Positions 23,801 to 36,000 of a DNA stretch of 64,000 nt are shown in pieces. The DNA is from Luidia sarsii (lineage: Eukaryota > Echinodermata > Asteroidea > Paxillosida > Luidiidae), in NCBI GenBank assembly GCA_949987565.1, contig OX465111.1, positions 10,621,202-10,685,201 on the forward strand, written 5' to 3'. Each line of letters begins with the position of its first letter. Positions within the stretch are counted from its first letter, which is position 1. The notes beneath the pieces are model-generated. The model did not search any database and was not told the origin of the DNA. It saw nothing but the letters and a program-made list of their open reading frames with translations. The position numbers and the translations under genes were made by a program.

Positions 23801-26800
23801 TTGTAAAATTTACACTGGAGGATTGTGAAGGATTGAGCAGGGTTCCAAGTACTTGGGCATTAGGCAGCCTTATCAGTAATCACACAGGTTCAGTTGAATT
23901 TTCAACACACGCTACATGTAGCTCCTACCTGGATGGTCAAAGTTGAACTGCCCCTTGAATGCGCGCGCTTGTTCCCCATTGCTGAGATCTCGGTAGAAGC
24001 TGTCCTGACTAATGACAGCCACCTTACGCTTCTTGCTGTCAATGTTTCGCTGCCCAAGGCGCTCCACTATCTTGGCACACACCGAGGACTGAGAAGGAGG
24101 GAGATAGCACAGTTCATTGATAGTGTTATTAGCTCATCCAACAACTGACATCAGATGACCAATTGATTGATAACATTAGTCTGTTGGCTGATTAAATGAT
24201 GGTTAATGTATATCACCAATCACTCAGTTTATCCCAAAAAGGTATCCAATCAATTGGTACAATAAAACCTCATGATTAGTGTGGAAATCAGTTCAGTCCT
24301 TTGGGCAAACCCACTTTTCCCGCAAAGACCGAGGGCATGGAGGCTGGTTGATACATGTACAGTGTAGAAAGGGAACAAGGAACTGAGTGCAACTGCAATC
24401 TCATTCCAAAGTTATATCTGTGTAAGCAAATTCTATTCTTTTAAGAGGGAATCAGCAAAAATGAGAGGAACATACATGTACATGTACATGTACTGTACGT
24501 GTGTACATCTTGGTTAATGCAAAGGTTAACTTTAACGCAGGCTTCCATTAAATTCAAGCCCTGGTACAGTACACGTGTGCTAAAATCACAAATGTAGGAA
24601 CAACATGTTATTTACAAATATTAAACCTTCGCAGCAGAAAACTTAAAATAAAATCATTTCCATCAGAGACATGACTTAGAGTGAGCCTGCATACACACAC
24701 GTGTACACACACGTGTGGATCTTCAGTTCATACATGTATGTACACCATTTCTATGGTACAAAACATACATGAACAAGAAGGGGGAAGAGAGTGAATAGGA
24801 CACGTGTGTTCAGATCAGTGCAGTGATACTGCAACTGTACATGTACGTATACATGTACCAGTAGTACTTAAAAATATCTGAGCACTCTAAATGTCATGTA
24901 CAGTATAATGATCATAACACAAGAAATCCTACATAAATCTATTGTTGCGAAAAGTCAGTAGAAGATGCAGGAACACTTACAATTACATCTATGGTTTATG
25001 TAGAAACTACAGTAGAAGATACATGTACATGTACAGGAACACTTACAATTACATGTATGGTTCATGTAGAAACTACAGTAGAAGATGTAGGAACACTTAC
25101 AATTACATACATGTATGGTTCGTGCAGAAACTACAGTACATGTAGAAGATGTAGGAACACTTGCAATTACATGTATGGTTCATGTAGAAACTACAGTAGA
25201 TGTAGGAACACTTACAATTACATGTATGGTTCATGTAGAAACTACAGTAGAAGATGTAGGAACACTTACAATTACATGTATGGTTCATGTAGAAACTACA
25301 GTAGAAGATGTAGGAACACTTGCAATTACATGTATGGTTCATGTAGAAACTACAGGTATGTAGTAGAAACTACTATAGTATAATATATGATCAAAGTGTA
25401 CAATGTAAAGGAATGTTTCATTGTCTTACAATGATCTTACCATAAATGGCACGGACATGAAAACACAGCCTTTGAAATATGGGATTCCGATTTGATGGTT
25501 TTACAAACTACACACACATGTACATGTATCATTGTTGATCAAATCCAGTGTTTTTTTAATCAATTATGATTCCAATTTCCATCCAGCAATAACGATTCAA
25601 CTTGGAAGTGACTCCATTTTGATTGGCAGAAGTAACCGAGTTTGTGCCTGTTGCAAGTAAACAGTGGTGACTGGTCACACTTACTGTACATGTACATGTA
25701 TAGCAGTGACCCTCAAGTTTGTTAAACAAGTCCCCTATATGATATTGAATGGGTGCCTTTTGTGGTCAGCAGTCACAATAAATCACCAGCCACATAAGCA
25801 GTGGCTTGTGTGATGATTTTCTTTGAAGTCTTTGAATTGGTCGTTCGGTAATTCCCAGGAAACGCTCTGGAATGGACGCTGGTCCCTTTTCAAAATCTTT
25901 TGAAGCTTTGTGGAATCAACTCTAGAGAATGGAATTGGGAATCAATTCCTCAAAAAGATGTTATCATTAAAGTCAAGTTCCAATTTTGGAGAATATTCTT
26001 CCGGATTAGATGGATTTGGATTGCCCAAGTCAATAATCTAATATATTATGCCATACATGTACACTGTACATGTTGTATATGTACATGTACAGTTGGTAAG
26101 GTACATGTATGGCGTATGACTGCCTTGTATAGGCTTGTAGTTGCAGTACATGGAGATGAATGGCCACACATTTGCTTACCGGGTACCTGTATACATGTCA
26201 TGTCAATGAGACAATATATCAAACCCTCATTCAGTGCAATGGTTTGTTAGAGTAACAGCTTCTGGGTATAATCTTCCTTGACCTTTCAACAGAAAGAGTG
26301 GAGACTGGAGAGACCCCTTTTTTGGGACAAACAAGTGCATTAATAAGGTATCGAGAAAAAAATCCCCATCAAAATTGCCATTCTGGACAAGTCCTGATGT
26401 CAGTCTGGGGATCAGGGACACATTATCACAATCACTAGAGACTCCAATGGTGAGAATGAGAGGACAAAGCAACAAAGGCACTATGTGGAACCCCTGGCAA
26501 CTGTGCCATCTACTGTACGTGGATGAATTGAGGATCAATTTACACTCCATGCTCACTCTCAACCGGTCAAAACACTCTGGCATTTTCCCATCTTCAAAAC
26601 AGGACGCATTATAAGGTTTGATTTTGGCCTTTCTCTCTGCAGTCTGTAAGGCACGTACACGTACATGTACACTTTACATATGTATTCTGAATACGAAGTA
26701 TAATTAAAGTACATGTAAGTGGGAACACTTTTACTTTGTAAATGTTAACTTTGTTAAGTCGAATTGAGTATAAATTTGAACTGTCCTTGAGTTAACTTGC

Positions 26801-29800
26801 ACACAATATGAAATAGGCCTACTGCATGCCAACCCATGTGATGACAGATGGAAACATAATGTACCTGTAGAAGTACATGTACACTGTAATAGAACTCTTT
26901 TGTCATTAAATAATGGAAGTGACCATAGAGGCATAGATAATGGATTTATTTCCAACGTTTACATAATATTGAACATACATTGTGTACATACAGTAAGTAA
27001 GAATATAAGTAAGAATACAAGTATACTGTATACAAGTATTTACAAAAAGCCAATAAAAATGATTTAAAATACAAGGAACCAAAACAAATGCAGAAACCAC
27101 ACATCATACCCATTACTAAAGCTACCCACTTCCCAGTTAATAAAGGTCTTTTTAAATGATCAAATTCTGAATAAAATGAAAAGATTACAAACATTGTTAC
27201 TTCATTAGATCACATAACTAGAAGGGCCATTATTTCCTATGATTTTGAGCTGAAAGGTGGGATTTCTGATGAATAGCAAACAAATCTGATGCAATTTGTG
27301 CAATAATTTTTATCTACATGTACATGTACATGTATGTGTACACATACAGCAACAGACATGCAGAAATGATATATGATCTATAATTCCAGTGAGGAGGGTT
27401 ATTTCAAGCACAAATTCAAATTCATGTGCTGTACTACAATATTAGGAGATTGATCATTTTCAATTGAGAATACATGTACAGTGTGCTGGAGTCGTTGGAC
27501 CCTGTGTAGTGTGGCCCGTGCATCCAAGTATTCAAGTTCAAGGCAAGGAGAAAGAATGGGTTTGTTTTGACCATCAGGCCATGCCCAGGCTTGGTGCATA
27601 AGCCACTGGCATCTACACATACATCTACGTACATATGCAAGTCCCACATCGCATGAAAACAGTTTGGGTGGCTAAATTTTCCCAAATGACAATTTGATTG
27701 GGCCAACAACTCTGACAATCAGTCACAGCTCCCTGCTTGCTTTGCTACATGTATGTAACTAAAAAAAATAAAAAAAATATTGGATTGTACATCATTATAC
27801 AGAGTACAAATATTAATACTTCTATACTTTACTGTGTACAGATAGTGAGTGACCTGCACTACAGCACACTCTAACAGCCTGCGTCAATGTTTACACTTTC
27901 AATTTCAAATCCATAGCTACAACGTATAATCTGTTATACAGGTGTGTACTGTATCCAAACAAACATAGTATGTTTGGTACACAGTGTACATGTATGTATG
28001 TATATTTATCACAGAAATATTGATTTGATCTATTTTTGAACATCAACAACTTCGAAATCAACTTTTAGCCACAACAAAGTGACAAATGCAAATGTACATT
28101 GTGTACAATGTAAACCTCATTGTACATACTAGTATAATCCATACTCATATTCCATTATCAATTTATTATAACTAAGTTAAGGACAATTTTCAGTAGACAC
28201 AACAGGGATCAACTGTCTGCCTTCCTGTTTCATCCCTAGCAACCCCATTGGACATGTTGCCTTGGAAAGTTTTGCCAGCCAACTGAGCCAAGGAACAGGA
28301 AGGAAGGTTACATGAGAACTGGTAGGCTACGAGTACGACAAAAATATCCTTTGCTGCCAGAACTACAATGTAAGGCACACATTAAAAAGGGAAGCAGGTA
28401 CAGTATACATGTACATCCACATGTACACGTGTGCATACATGTGTACACATGTACATGTATGCACATGTTACAATGTGCATGTACATGTACATGTACCGGT
28501 ACATGCGCATGAACACATGTACGGCAGCTACATGTACTGTACAACAACAGTAAGGAATGTTAATTCATCCATAATCCATATAAGAATTATACATTCAATT
28601 TCAAACTTTTAAATTGAAGGGCCTATATCGACTGCTGTCGGCCCGATATCACACAATGTTTTCTGGCCCCTGGCCAACAGACCTATAGATGCTAGTATCC
28701 AGCCCAGGGCACATACACATGTACATGTACAGTACAGTACATAGTACATACACCCTGTACATGTACAGTATAGGCCTACTGCACAAGTTTGTTGTATCGT
28801 AACTGTACCGGTACTTGTCATGTTGTCATTTCGTGCAGCAAGGCAAGTGCAAAATGAAGGTGCACCCCTTTCCCACTGCAGAGAGAAAAATAAAGCCGTG
28901 CGTATTTGAGGTCATCTTCCTTTGAGCTTACATGTATACACTTTAAACTTTAATATTCGAACAATTACTGTTTCCCCATGTTATGGGTGTAGTATACTAT
29001 ACTCACAGTGCATGTGTACAACAAAATGTTCATTCCGGTATGTTAAAACTTAAAACTGTGTACATATACGGTGTAGACCTAGTATTAGGATTACTGTTAA
29101 ATCATCATTGAATGATATTTCAATCTCATGACAAGACTCAGAGTATCCACATACATGTAATTTGATACTGGGTGTTTTATCAATTTACATGTGGTAGATA
29201 AGCTCAATCATAGCCTTTGGACAACGTGTCAGGGAAATGTACACGTAATGGACCATGTACCGTATGCAGGTACTCCAGCCAAAATGCGTGTACAAATTGC
29301 CATTCATTCTGTATCTACCGGTAGGGAGGGTGTTCAGCAAACATGTAAGTATGTATAACGGTACATCATGGCTACAAAATACACATACCGATATTGGTAC
29401 ACACATACATGTACATGTACAGGTACAGTAGGCAGGGCTGGATGGATAAATTATTTCATTTAGGCCTACTCAAGTCTTTAGAAAATATAAACAGAGAAAA
29501 TCATTCTAGAGACAAATCAATGAAGAAGACACTCGAAAGCTTTCTCTGCTGTCACCTACACATGTAGACATACATGTACATGTACATGATACGTGTACAT
29601 GTACATGTATGTATTGACAACTCAATGGCAAGCTTCTTTTTCTTAGTGGAGTCAGAAATTGGTCTGAATCTTTTTTACCTTTAAAAATATCCTTATAAAA
29701 ATGACGGCACTATTGTAAGGTCATGACAGGAACACATAATTTAAAAAACATCAGAAAAACATTAACTTTCAAAGTAATTCAAAAGTGCAAATTAATCATT

Positions 29801-31892
29801 CTGGATTAGGTTTGATGAAAAACTCCTAAATCTACATGTATTTTGACAGAAAATCAACAGGTTTCAGGGTAGGTCTGCAGAAGAAAACAGAAAGTTCCAG
29901 AAAATGTTGTACACAATCAAACAGGTTTCTGTTTCATGATCCTGTGATGACAAATTTGCTCATGAATATTGAAATTCTCATTAGCATAAAACAATTAAAC
30001 TTGCAAATACATGTACACCCCCAGAACGAGTGTGAGTGTGAAAAACAGAACTTTTGATTGTTAGTACCTAGGCATAATTGTCAGCAAGTCGTCCTTGTGG
30101 TTCCCTGACTAGATTGTATTTCGTCAGCATTGCAGGCTGGTTGAACCAGTCTATAAGCTGATAGTCTGGTTCCAAGAGCTAAACATGCTGACAAATACTG
30201 TGAAGTCAGGGAACCACACGGACGACTGCCATAACAACAGCCACTGCGTTTAAGTATTGCAGTCTCTTTAACCACTGTGACATGTCCCTACAATGGATGC
30301 AATCATGCAAGTACTTCATGAGCCAAACCAGTGATGGTTGGTACTAACTATTGTCCACCATATGGGATCCTTCTACAGTCTACAGCTAGAACATGCACGC
30401 TACAGTGGGAACAGGTTTTTTGAAAGACCGTTTACTTGAAGTTTTTAATAGATCATTTACCTCAAACAAATTCAGGGGAAAAAATTAATAAATAAATTCA
30501 CTTCTGTAACTAAGGCTATTTTGACTGAAAAAGTGAGTAAAAGTTACTGATAAAAAGACAATTTGTCAAAACTCTCATTTCTTGTAAGTAATTTCTTGCG
30601 CTGGGGATAATCAAACATTTAGAAAACAACCATGACTATGGTACATAGGAACTGGGTACTGGGTAGTGTTGGGGCATGGAGGCCTCCATGGTCGGGGTAA
30701 AGAAAAATCATGAATGGAAAAACTTTAATCACAATTTGCCCTAGTTTGTAGCAAGCAATAGTAGTACTACTAGTACTATTAGTAGTAGTGGTAGTAGTAG
30801 TAGTAGTACTAGTAGAAACTAGCAACCCTGTCCACAGGAATAATGCAGTGTAGGTCTCCAACATGTAAGTATGTGATTACTACTTGAAGTACTTCATCAC
30901 ATTGCAAAACTGTAAAAAAAATATGCATCAATTATCATTACAGTACGTACATTGTAGTATTGTACAAATTACTACAATGATTGAGCACATTATACTTCTG
31001 ATACATACATCATGTCAAATATTGTTGTTGTATTCCTGTTGTTCGCAGACATATATGCCACTGTCATCAGTAATCACAGTCCCAATCAATTAAGATTTTT
31101 TTTTTTTTTTGTTTTATAGAAATACAACACATTTCTGATAATTATGAGATTTTCACTTTTAAAACTTTAAACTTTGTTAATTATTAAAATAATAGGCCTA
31201 TATTTAGATAAAAGTTATGAAAATTACATCTAATACTAAACAAAGCAGAACTCTGATGTTTGGAATTATTTTGGGCAATTGAATTGGGCCAATCATGGAG
31301 CAATGTAATAATTTAATCACAATGTTGTTTATTTATAATTGGAAAAGGAAATAACCGCCCTCCTTTATCTGCATCATGTCTGCATCACCTTCAATCAGAG
31401 ACGATTTAGTGTCAATATTTTCCTATTTTTCATTCACGGGGAATATACGGGGAACTGCAGCTTGTGGAACCGTTGCGATACAGTCAACAAACCAAAGTTT
31501 ACTTTCAGTCAGGTTGAAGTCTGTACAACTACAACCAAGGTGCAGCAGGCAGCATAAATAAACGCCTAAGCGGCGGGAGCCAGACAAACACGTGTTTTGC
31601 AACGTTGCATCATGGTTCTGGCGCGCCACTCATTACATTATGCATGAGCCTTTCTTTGTTCAACGGACAGACTGTGGCGTATAACGCGTGGAAGTGTCGT
31701 CATTTTTCTGAGGGCATATTTTGATAGAAAAATGAAGCCATCCGTTCCCAAAAACTTGGCTGCAGAGAGCCGACATCCTACCTTCCCCGAAGACGTCCCG
31801 CCGCTGACACCGATGAGAAATGGTCGTCTTTGATGGCCATTTGTTGTCGGAGCCTTGCCGTTCCCAGAGTCATGCGCACCCCTGCCCGCCAT
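20868..31892 (-). CDS. UCK2: Uridine-cytidine kinase (UCK1/UCK2 type), complete, six exons
   Basis: Phosphorylates uridine and cytidine to UMP and CMP with ATP/GTP (pyrimidine salvage, cytosolic). Exons in transcript order: 31892-31782, 24088-23929, 23096-23000, 22520-22375, 21781-21635, 21031-20868; 825 nt, 274 aa, against roughly 260-280 in vertebrates. The start ATG gives MAGRGAHD. The P-loop [10 protein letters not shown] is at residues 28-37 and ends exactly at exon 1; SQDSFYR at about 64-70 holds the expected catalytic Asp (D66). Also seen are [27 protein letters not shown], the [14 protein letters not shown] lid segment, [18 protein letters not shown] and IIIPRG. The C-terminus ends in RPH, as in vertebrate UCK1 and UCK2. 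The frame is intact over all five introns; intron 1 is 7.7 kb. An invertebrate single-copy gene may be ancestral to both vertebrate paralogues, so the symbol is approximate. Tail-to-tail with ACTR5, head-to-head with the TIR gene. Confidence 0.96.
21984..22130. mobile_element. 146-bp MITE, copy 2
   Basis: Matches 4529-4674 over its length (ATTTCACAAAGCCTTACGA, GCCGTATGGTTTCTGTGAAT) but with a decayed right end. In UCK intron 4. Confidence 0.75.
23690..23845. repeat. GGAGGATTGTG-type tandem repeat
   Basis: Short blocks GGAGGATTGTG, GAGGATTGAGGAAG and ATTTACACT recur two to three times (about 63-bp higher-order unit) in UCK intron 2, just below exon 23929-24088. Confidence 0.7.
24956..25375. 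repeat. 54-bp minisatellite, about 7 units
   Basis: The unit is GTAGAAGATGTAGGAACACT-TACAATTACATGTATGGTTC-ATGTAGAAACTACA, with indels of ACATGT steps in the early units. It is in UCK intron 1. It makes long ORFs on both strands that I do not consider genes. Confidence 0.95.
30087..30235. repeat. Inverted repeat in UCK intron 1
   Basis: GTCGTCCTTGTGGTTCCCTG (about 30089-30108) pairs with CAGGGAACCACACGGACGAC (about 30206-30226). Inner blocks TCAGCATTGCAGGCTGGTTG and GGTTCCAAGAGC also partly pair. Confidence 0.7.
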
Positions 31893-31898
31893 CTTGCA
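31884..31898 (-). promoter_or_regulatory. YY1-like element overlapping the UCK start codon
   Basis: On the - strand the start context reads GCAAGATGGCGGGCAG. It contains AAGATGGCG, the core of the YY1 consensus, which in many animal genes lies at or just after the transcription start and includes the initiator ATG. Here the ATG of the motif is the UCK initiator. Binding is inferred from the motif only. Confidence 0.5.
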
Positions 31899-33045
31899 AT
31901 CTGAACTCCATTTCGCGAGGACCGCGCAATCCTTCTGTCGGCGTGTGCTCGTAAAAGCACACAATTGGGCGCCTCTACGTGGAAATGAATTCAAACTCCC
32001 GTATGTGTGCCGCAGTGGCGCCCACTTGGGCGATATTATTACGGTAACGATTAAGACCACCTATCTTTACAGTAAAAAGTCGCTGATGTAATGGTTAATT
32101 TTAGAACAGGCCGGATGGGTGAAAAACAACATCGAAACACGCATCACATCTTCAAATGAACACAAAGGTGACAAAAAAACAAAACAAAGCTTTCTGCTTA
32201 TAGTGATCCAGTTGCCCCAAATAAAAATAAGCACATTTAGCAGGTATCATTTCCCATCGTTTATATTTTTTCTTATTTTTTTGCATGCATTATCCCCCAT
32301 ATTACAATGATCTGGTCCTATGAGATCATGTCTGATAATTTGCCTTTGGGCAATCATAATTATAATTCATAACAATTTACAAATTTACAAGTGCAGTACA
32401 ATATTTTTCAAAGAAAAAACTTGTGAATGTTTAGCAAAAGAATGACCTTAAACAATGTGAAATTCTGAATGCGTGATGTATTATTTTGTTAATTTATTAT
32501 CATTCACAAAACCGGGAACATAAAGGGCCTCGTTTTGTACGCGTGCGCAATCATTAGACTCGTTGTAGTCCTTCTCACTCGTACTCAACTTCGTTCTTTA
32601 TGGTGTCGTTGAGGGCGTCCTATTAAAGTGGGATGGTTGTTCTCGGATTGAACTCGTTGTTGTAGCAGGTGGAACCAGTGCCGTGGAACTACCAAGACTG
32701 TTCTCCGTTTGTTCATGATTTGTTAGCCGTCACGTTTTAAAACTGAAGAGGAAAGCTCTCTAAGTTTTAAGCAGTCTCTTGACGATCGTTGCAGGATCTG
32801 TCTATGCACTGATGGAAAATATATTAATGAATTTCATACCGAGAAATTGATCCCGAAAAATACTGCAGTGTCGCACCGTCGCATACAATGTACTGTATGT
32901 ACAATACACGTATTACATAAAGTAGTACAGTACTCATTGTACAGTACATATTGTATTGATGCGTACATAACTCAATAACTGTGTCAGCTTCCTGCTGGGT
33001 GCATCTTGGACCACGGTGCCTTACAAGGCCGACCACTCCCAGGAG
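31893..33045. promoter_or_regulatory. Shared head-to-head promoter/5' UTR interval of UCK and the TIR/TMEM268-like gene
   Basis: The two start codons are 1,153 bp apart on opposite strands with no recognised repeat between them. About 31860-32010 is locally richer in G+C and CpG. 32520-32760 is another moderately GC-rich, repeat-free block upstream of the TIR gene that could be a 5' UTR exon. I see no clear TATA box in a fixed position for either gene, so transcription starts are not assigned. Confidence 0.45.
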
Positions 33046-36000
33046 ATGGACGAAGCTATCCCAGACTACGCAGAGGATTTATTTGTTGAAGATGGTAAGC
33101 AAGAACTGCGGTCCGTAACCCTCAGGTCTCCGACCTTCGGGAGGATGAGGGTTATGGTTACCGCAACTACATCATACATGTACATGTACATGTGTATCTT
33201 GAGTCTTGTTCAGTTGTGGATAATATTATGTACAGTAGTACTAGTAGTAGTAGTATCGTGGGAACCCCCGTTTTCGACGCTACACGTTTTCGACGCTTAG
33301 CCTTCTAACTCACATCGCACTATGAAAACAACCCCGTATAACGATCTCAGACTTCGTATCTTACAGTTGGTTTCCTGCTCTTCTCCGTCACCGAAAATGT
33401 GGAAATTTAAGGCTTTTCCAGTAGGCCAAACTCGTGTGATTCAAAAAGTTGCTCTTTTGGGGTCTATTTTCCTAGGTACAAAATTGGCAGTTGCTTCGAA
33501 GCTCCAGTTTTCTTTATTGTTGGTCCTAAAAAAAATCTGAGTGTACCATAATAAACCCCAACATCCGTAGAAAAAAAATATATCACGCAACTTGAGGCAG
33601 TCCGTTCTGGGTAAAAACTATGGAGCCTCCTATAGGGCGTCTCGCTTATATATTTTTTGAAATTTATTTATTATTATTATTTAAAGACAAAAAGTAACAT
33701 GGCCCAATAGGCTTTTTTTTTAATGAAACAAATAAAAGGGCAGCTAGAGAAAGTACCAAGAAGGATGAAATGTGTCTCTGGAGTGATATTGGGAAAGGTC
33801 ATAACTGAAGAAGCAGCGAGAAAGAGGATTGTAGAGTTTTTTTTAAACGTCACAAAAGAAGACATCAACCAGACCAAAACGTTTTAAGCATTTTAATTAT
33901 GAATGATTTGAGGAAAGTGTTAGAAGCAGTGTGGAAAAACAAAAACAAAGATGAACACAAAAAAACATACAGGGAAGAATTTTACAGTGCCACACAGCAT
34001 TTTGAGTTATTTTAAGAATTTATTTTGCGTTTAGCTGCACTGGGACACCTTACTAAACACCACTGACGAAAATAGGTGACGATGCTTACTGCGCGGAGCG
34101 CCGCGGACGTCAACAAAACCGGGTAATCTTACGGAAGTGACAGGCTTGATCAACCTTCTCTATGATTATTCTAATAGTCTGTGGTGTGGAGAAAGTGACT
34201 GAGACCTCTTTTAGTGTGAAACTTTCGTCCACATTGTTCAGTTTGAAGAAAAGTCCTTATATCGTCGAAAACCGGTTATTGGAGGATACTACTACTAGTA
34301 GGCCCGCGTACAGTAAATACTATTTACTACTAGTACTACTACTACTACTAGTACTACTAGTACTAGTACTAGTACTAGTAGTAGTAATAATACTTAGTAC
34401 TACAGTAGTTGTTTAACTTGTATCGTGGGAACCCCCGTTTTCGACGGTACACGTTTTCGATGCTTAGGCTTCTAACTCACATCGCACGATGAAAACAACT
34501 CCGTATAACGATCTCAGACTTCGTATCTTACAGTTACAGTTGGTTTCCTGCTCTTGTCCGTCACCGAAAATGTGGAAAGTTAAGGCTTTTCTACTACTAG
34601 TAGGCCAAACTCTTGTGATTCAAAAAGTTGCTCTTTTGGGGTCTATTTTCCTAGGTACAAAATTGGCAGTTGCCTCGAAGCTCCAGTTTTCTTTATTGTT
34701 GGTCCTAAACAAAATCTGAGTGTACCATAACAAACCCCAACATCCGTAGAAAAAAAATATATCACGCAACTTGAGGCAGTCCGTTCTGGGTGAAAACTAT
34801 GGAGGCTCCTATAGGGCGTCTCGCTTATATTATTTGTTTAATATATATTTTTATTATTATTTACGCTGTGGCTATTGTTACGGCAGCCGTAACGCAACTT
34901 CCATTTTCTATAGTTACGGCACTGCAACTGCGCAAGCGCGAGGACATGTCAGATTTTGTTGCATGGGGTATAAACCCCACATGCACAGGCAGCGCCGCCT
35001 CAAGCTCAGTACCATAAGAACCATGGCAAATTCTCTGGCTGTAGGCACATAATTTGCTTGTCTTGAAGCAATATCCCTGTCATTATCGGAATGCAAAAAG
35101 GTGTCTTTTAGTCAATCATTTATAGAAGATTCTCTCGCACGGTGAGATCGGCAAAAAAACGGGTCCCTAACAAAGTCGTCAGCGATGCACTGTACTACAA
35201 TGTCGACTTCGCGTGCGTGCATGTGACGGCAGAAAATACGAGAAGTCATTCGATTTTAGGGAGGTTTAAAAGACCACTATACAAATTATAAAACTATTGT
35301 ACCTATAAATCAACGTTGTAATTTTCTTTAATCAAACAGCACTTGGCAACAAATAATGATGAATGTGGTCATGCAAATGCAACAAATCAAGATCAAGCAC
35401 GACGGCCGCGGGCGGCAGCGTCGCCAGCTAACATCGCGCTTCCAAAGTAGTCAGTGTACACGTTCGATCTAGCATGTCCTCGTGCTTGCGCAGTTGCAGT
35501 GCCGTAACTATAGAAAATGGAAGTTGCGTTACGGCTGCCGTAACAATAGCCACAGCGTATTATTTAAAGACAAAAAGTAACATGGCCCAATAGGCTTTTA
35601 TAAAAAAATGAAAAAAATAAAAGGGCAGCTAGAGAAAGTACCAAGAAGGAGGAAATGTGTCTCTGGAGTGACATTGGGAAAGGTCATAACTGAAGAAGCA
35701 GTGAGAAAGAGGATTGTGGAGTTTTTTTAAACGACCACAAAAGAAGACATCAACCAGACCAATACGTTTTAAGCATAAATTATGAATGATTTGAGGAAAG
35801 TGTTAGAAGCGGTGTTGAAAAAAACAAACAAAGATGAATCATAGATATAACATGATGTTTGCGTTGAGGAGAATGTAATTCAAAGAGGTTTTGCCCTTAC
35901 TCGACGTTGTGGTAAACACTGAATGCTCAGTGCTTTGCCCGGTGCCTGATAAAAAATAATCCAGGCAGCTCGGGCGGGATTCGAACCCGCAACTCCCGAA

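Noticed and set aside
24942..25383. ORFs repeating [14 protein letters not shown] peptides
   Set aside because: By-product of the 54-bp minisatellite within UCK intron 1; also open on the opposite strand.
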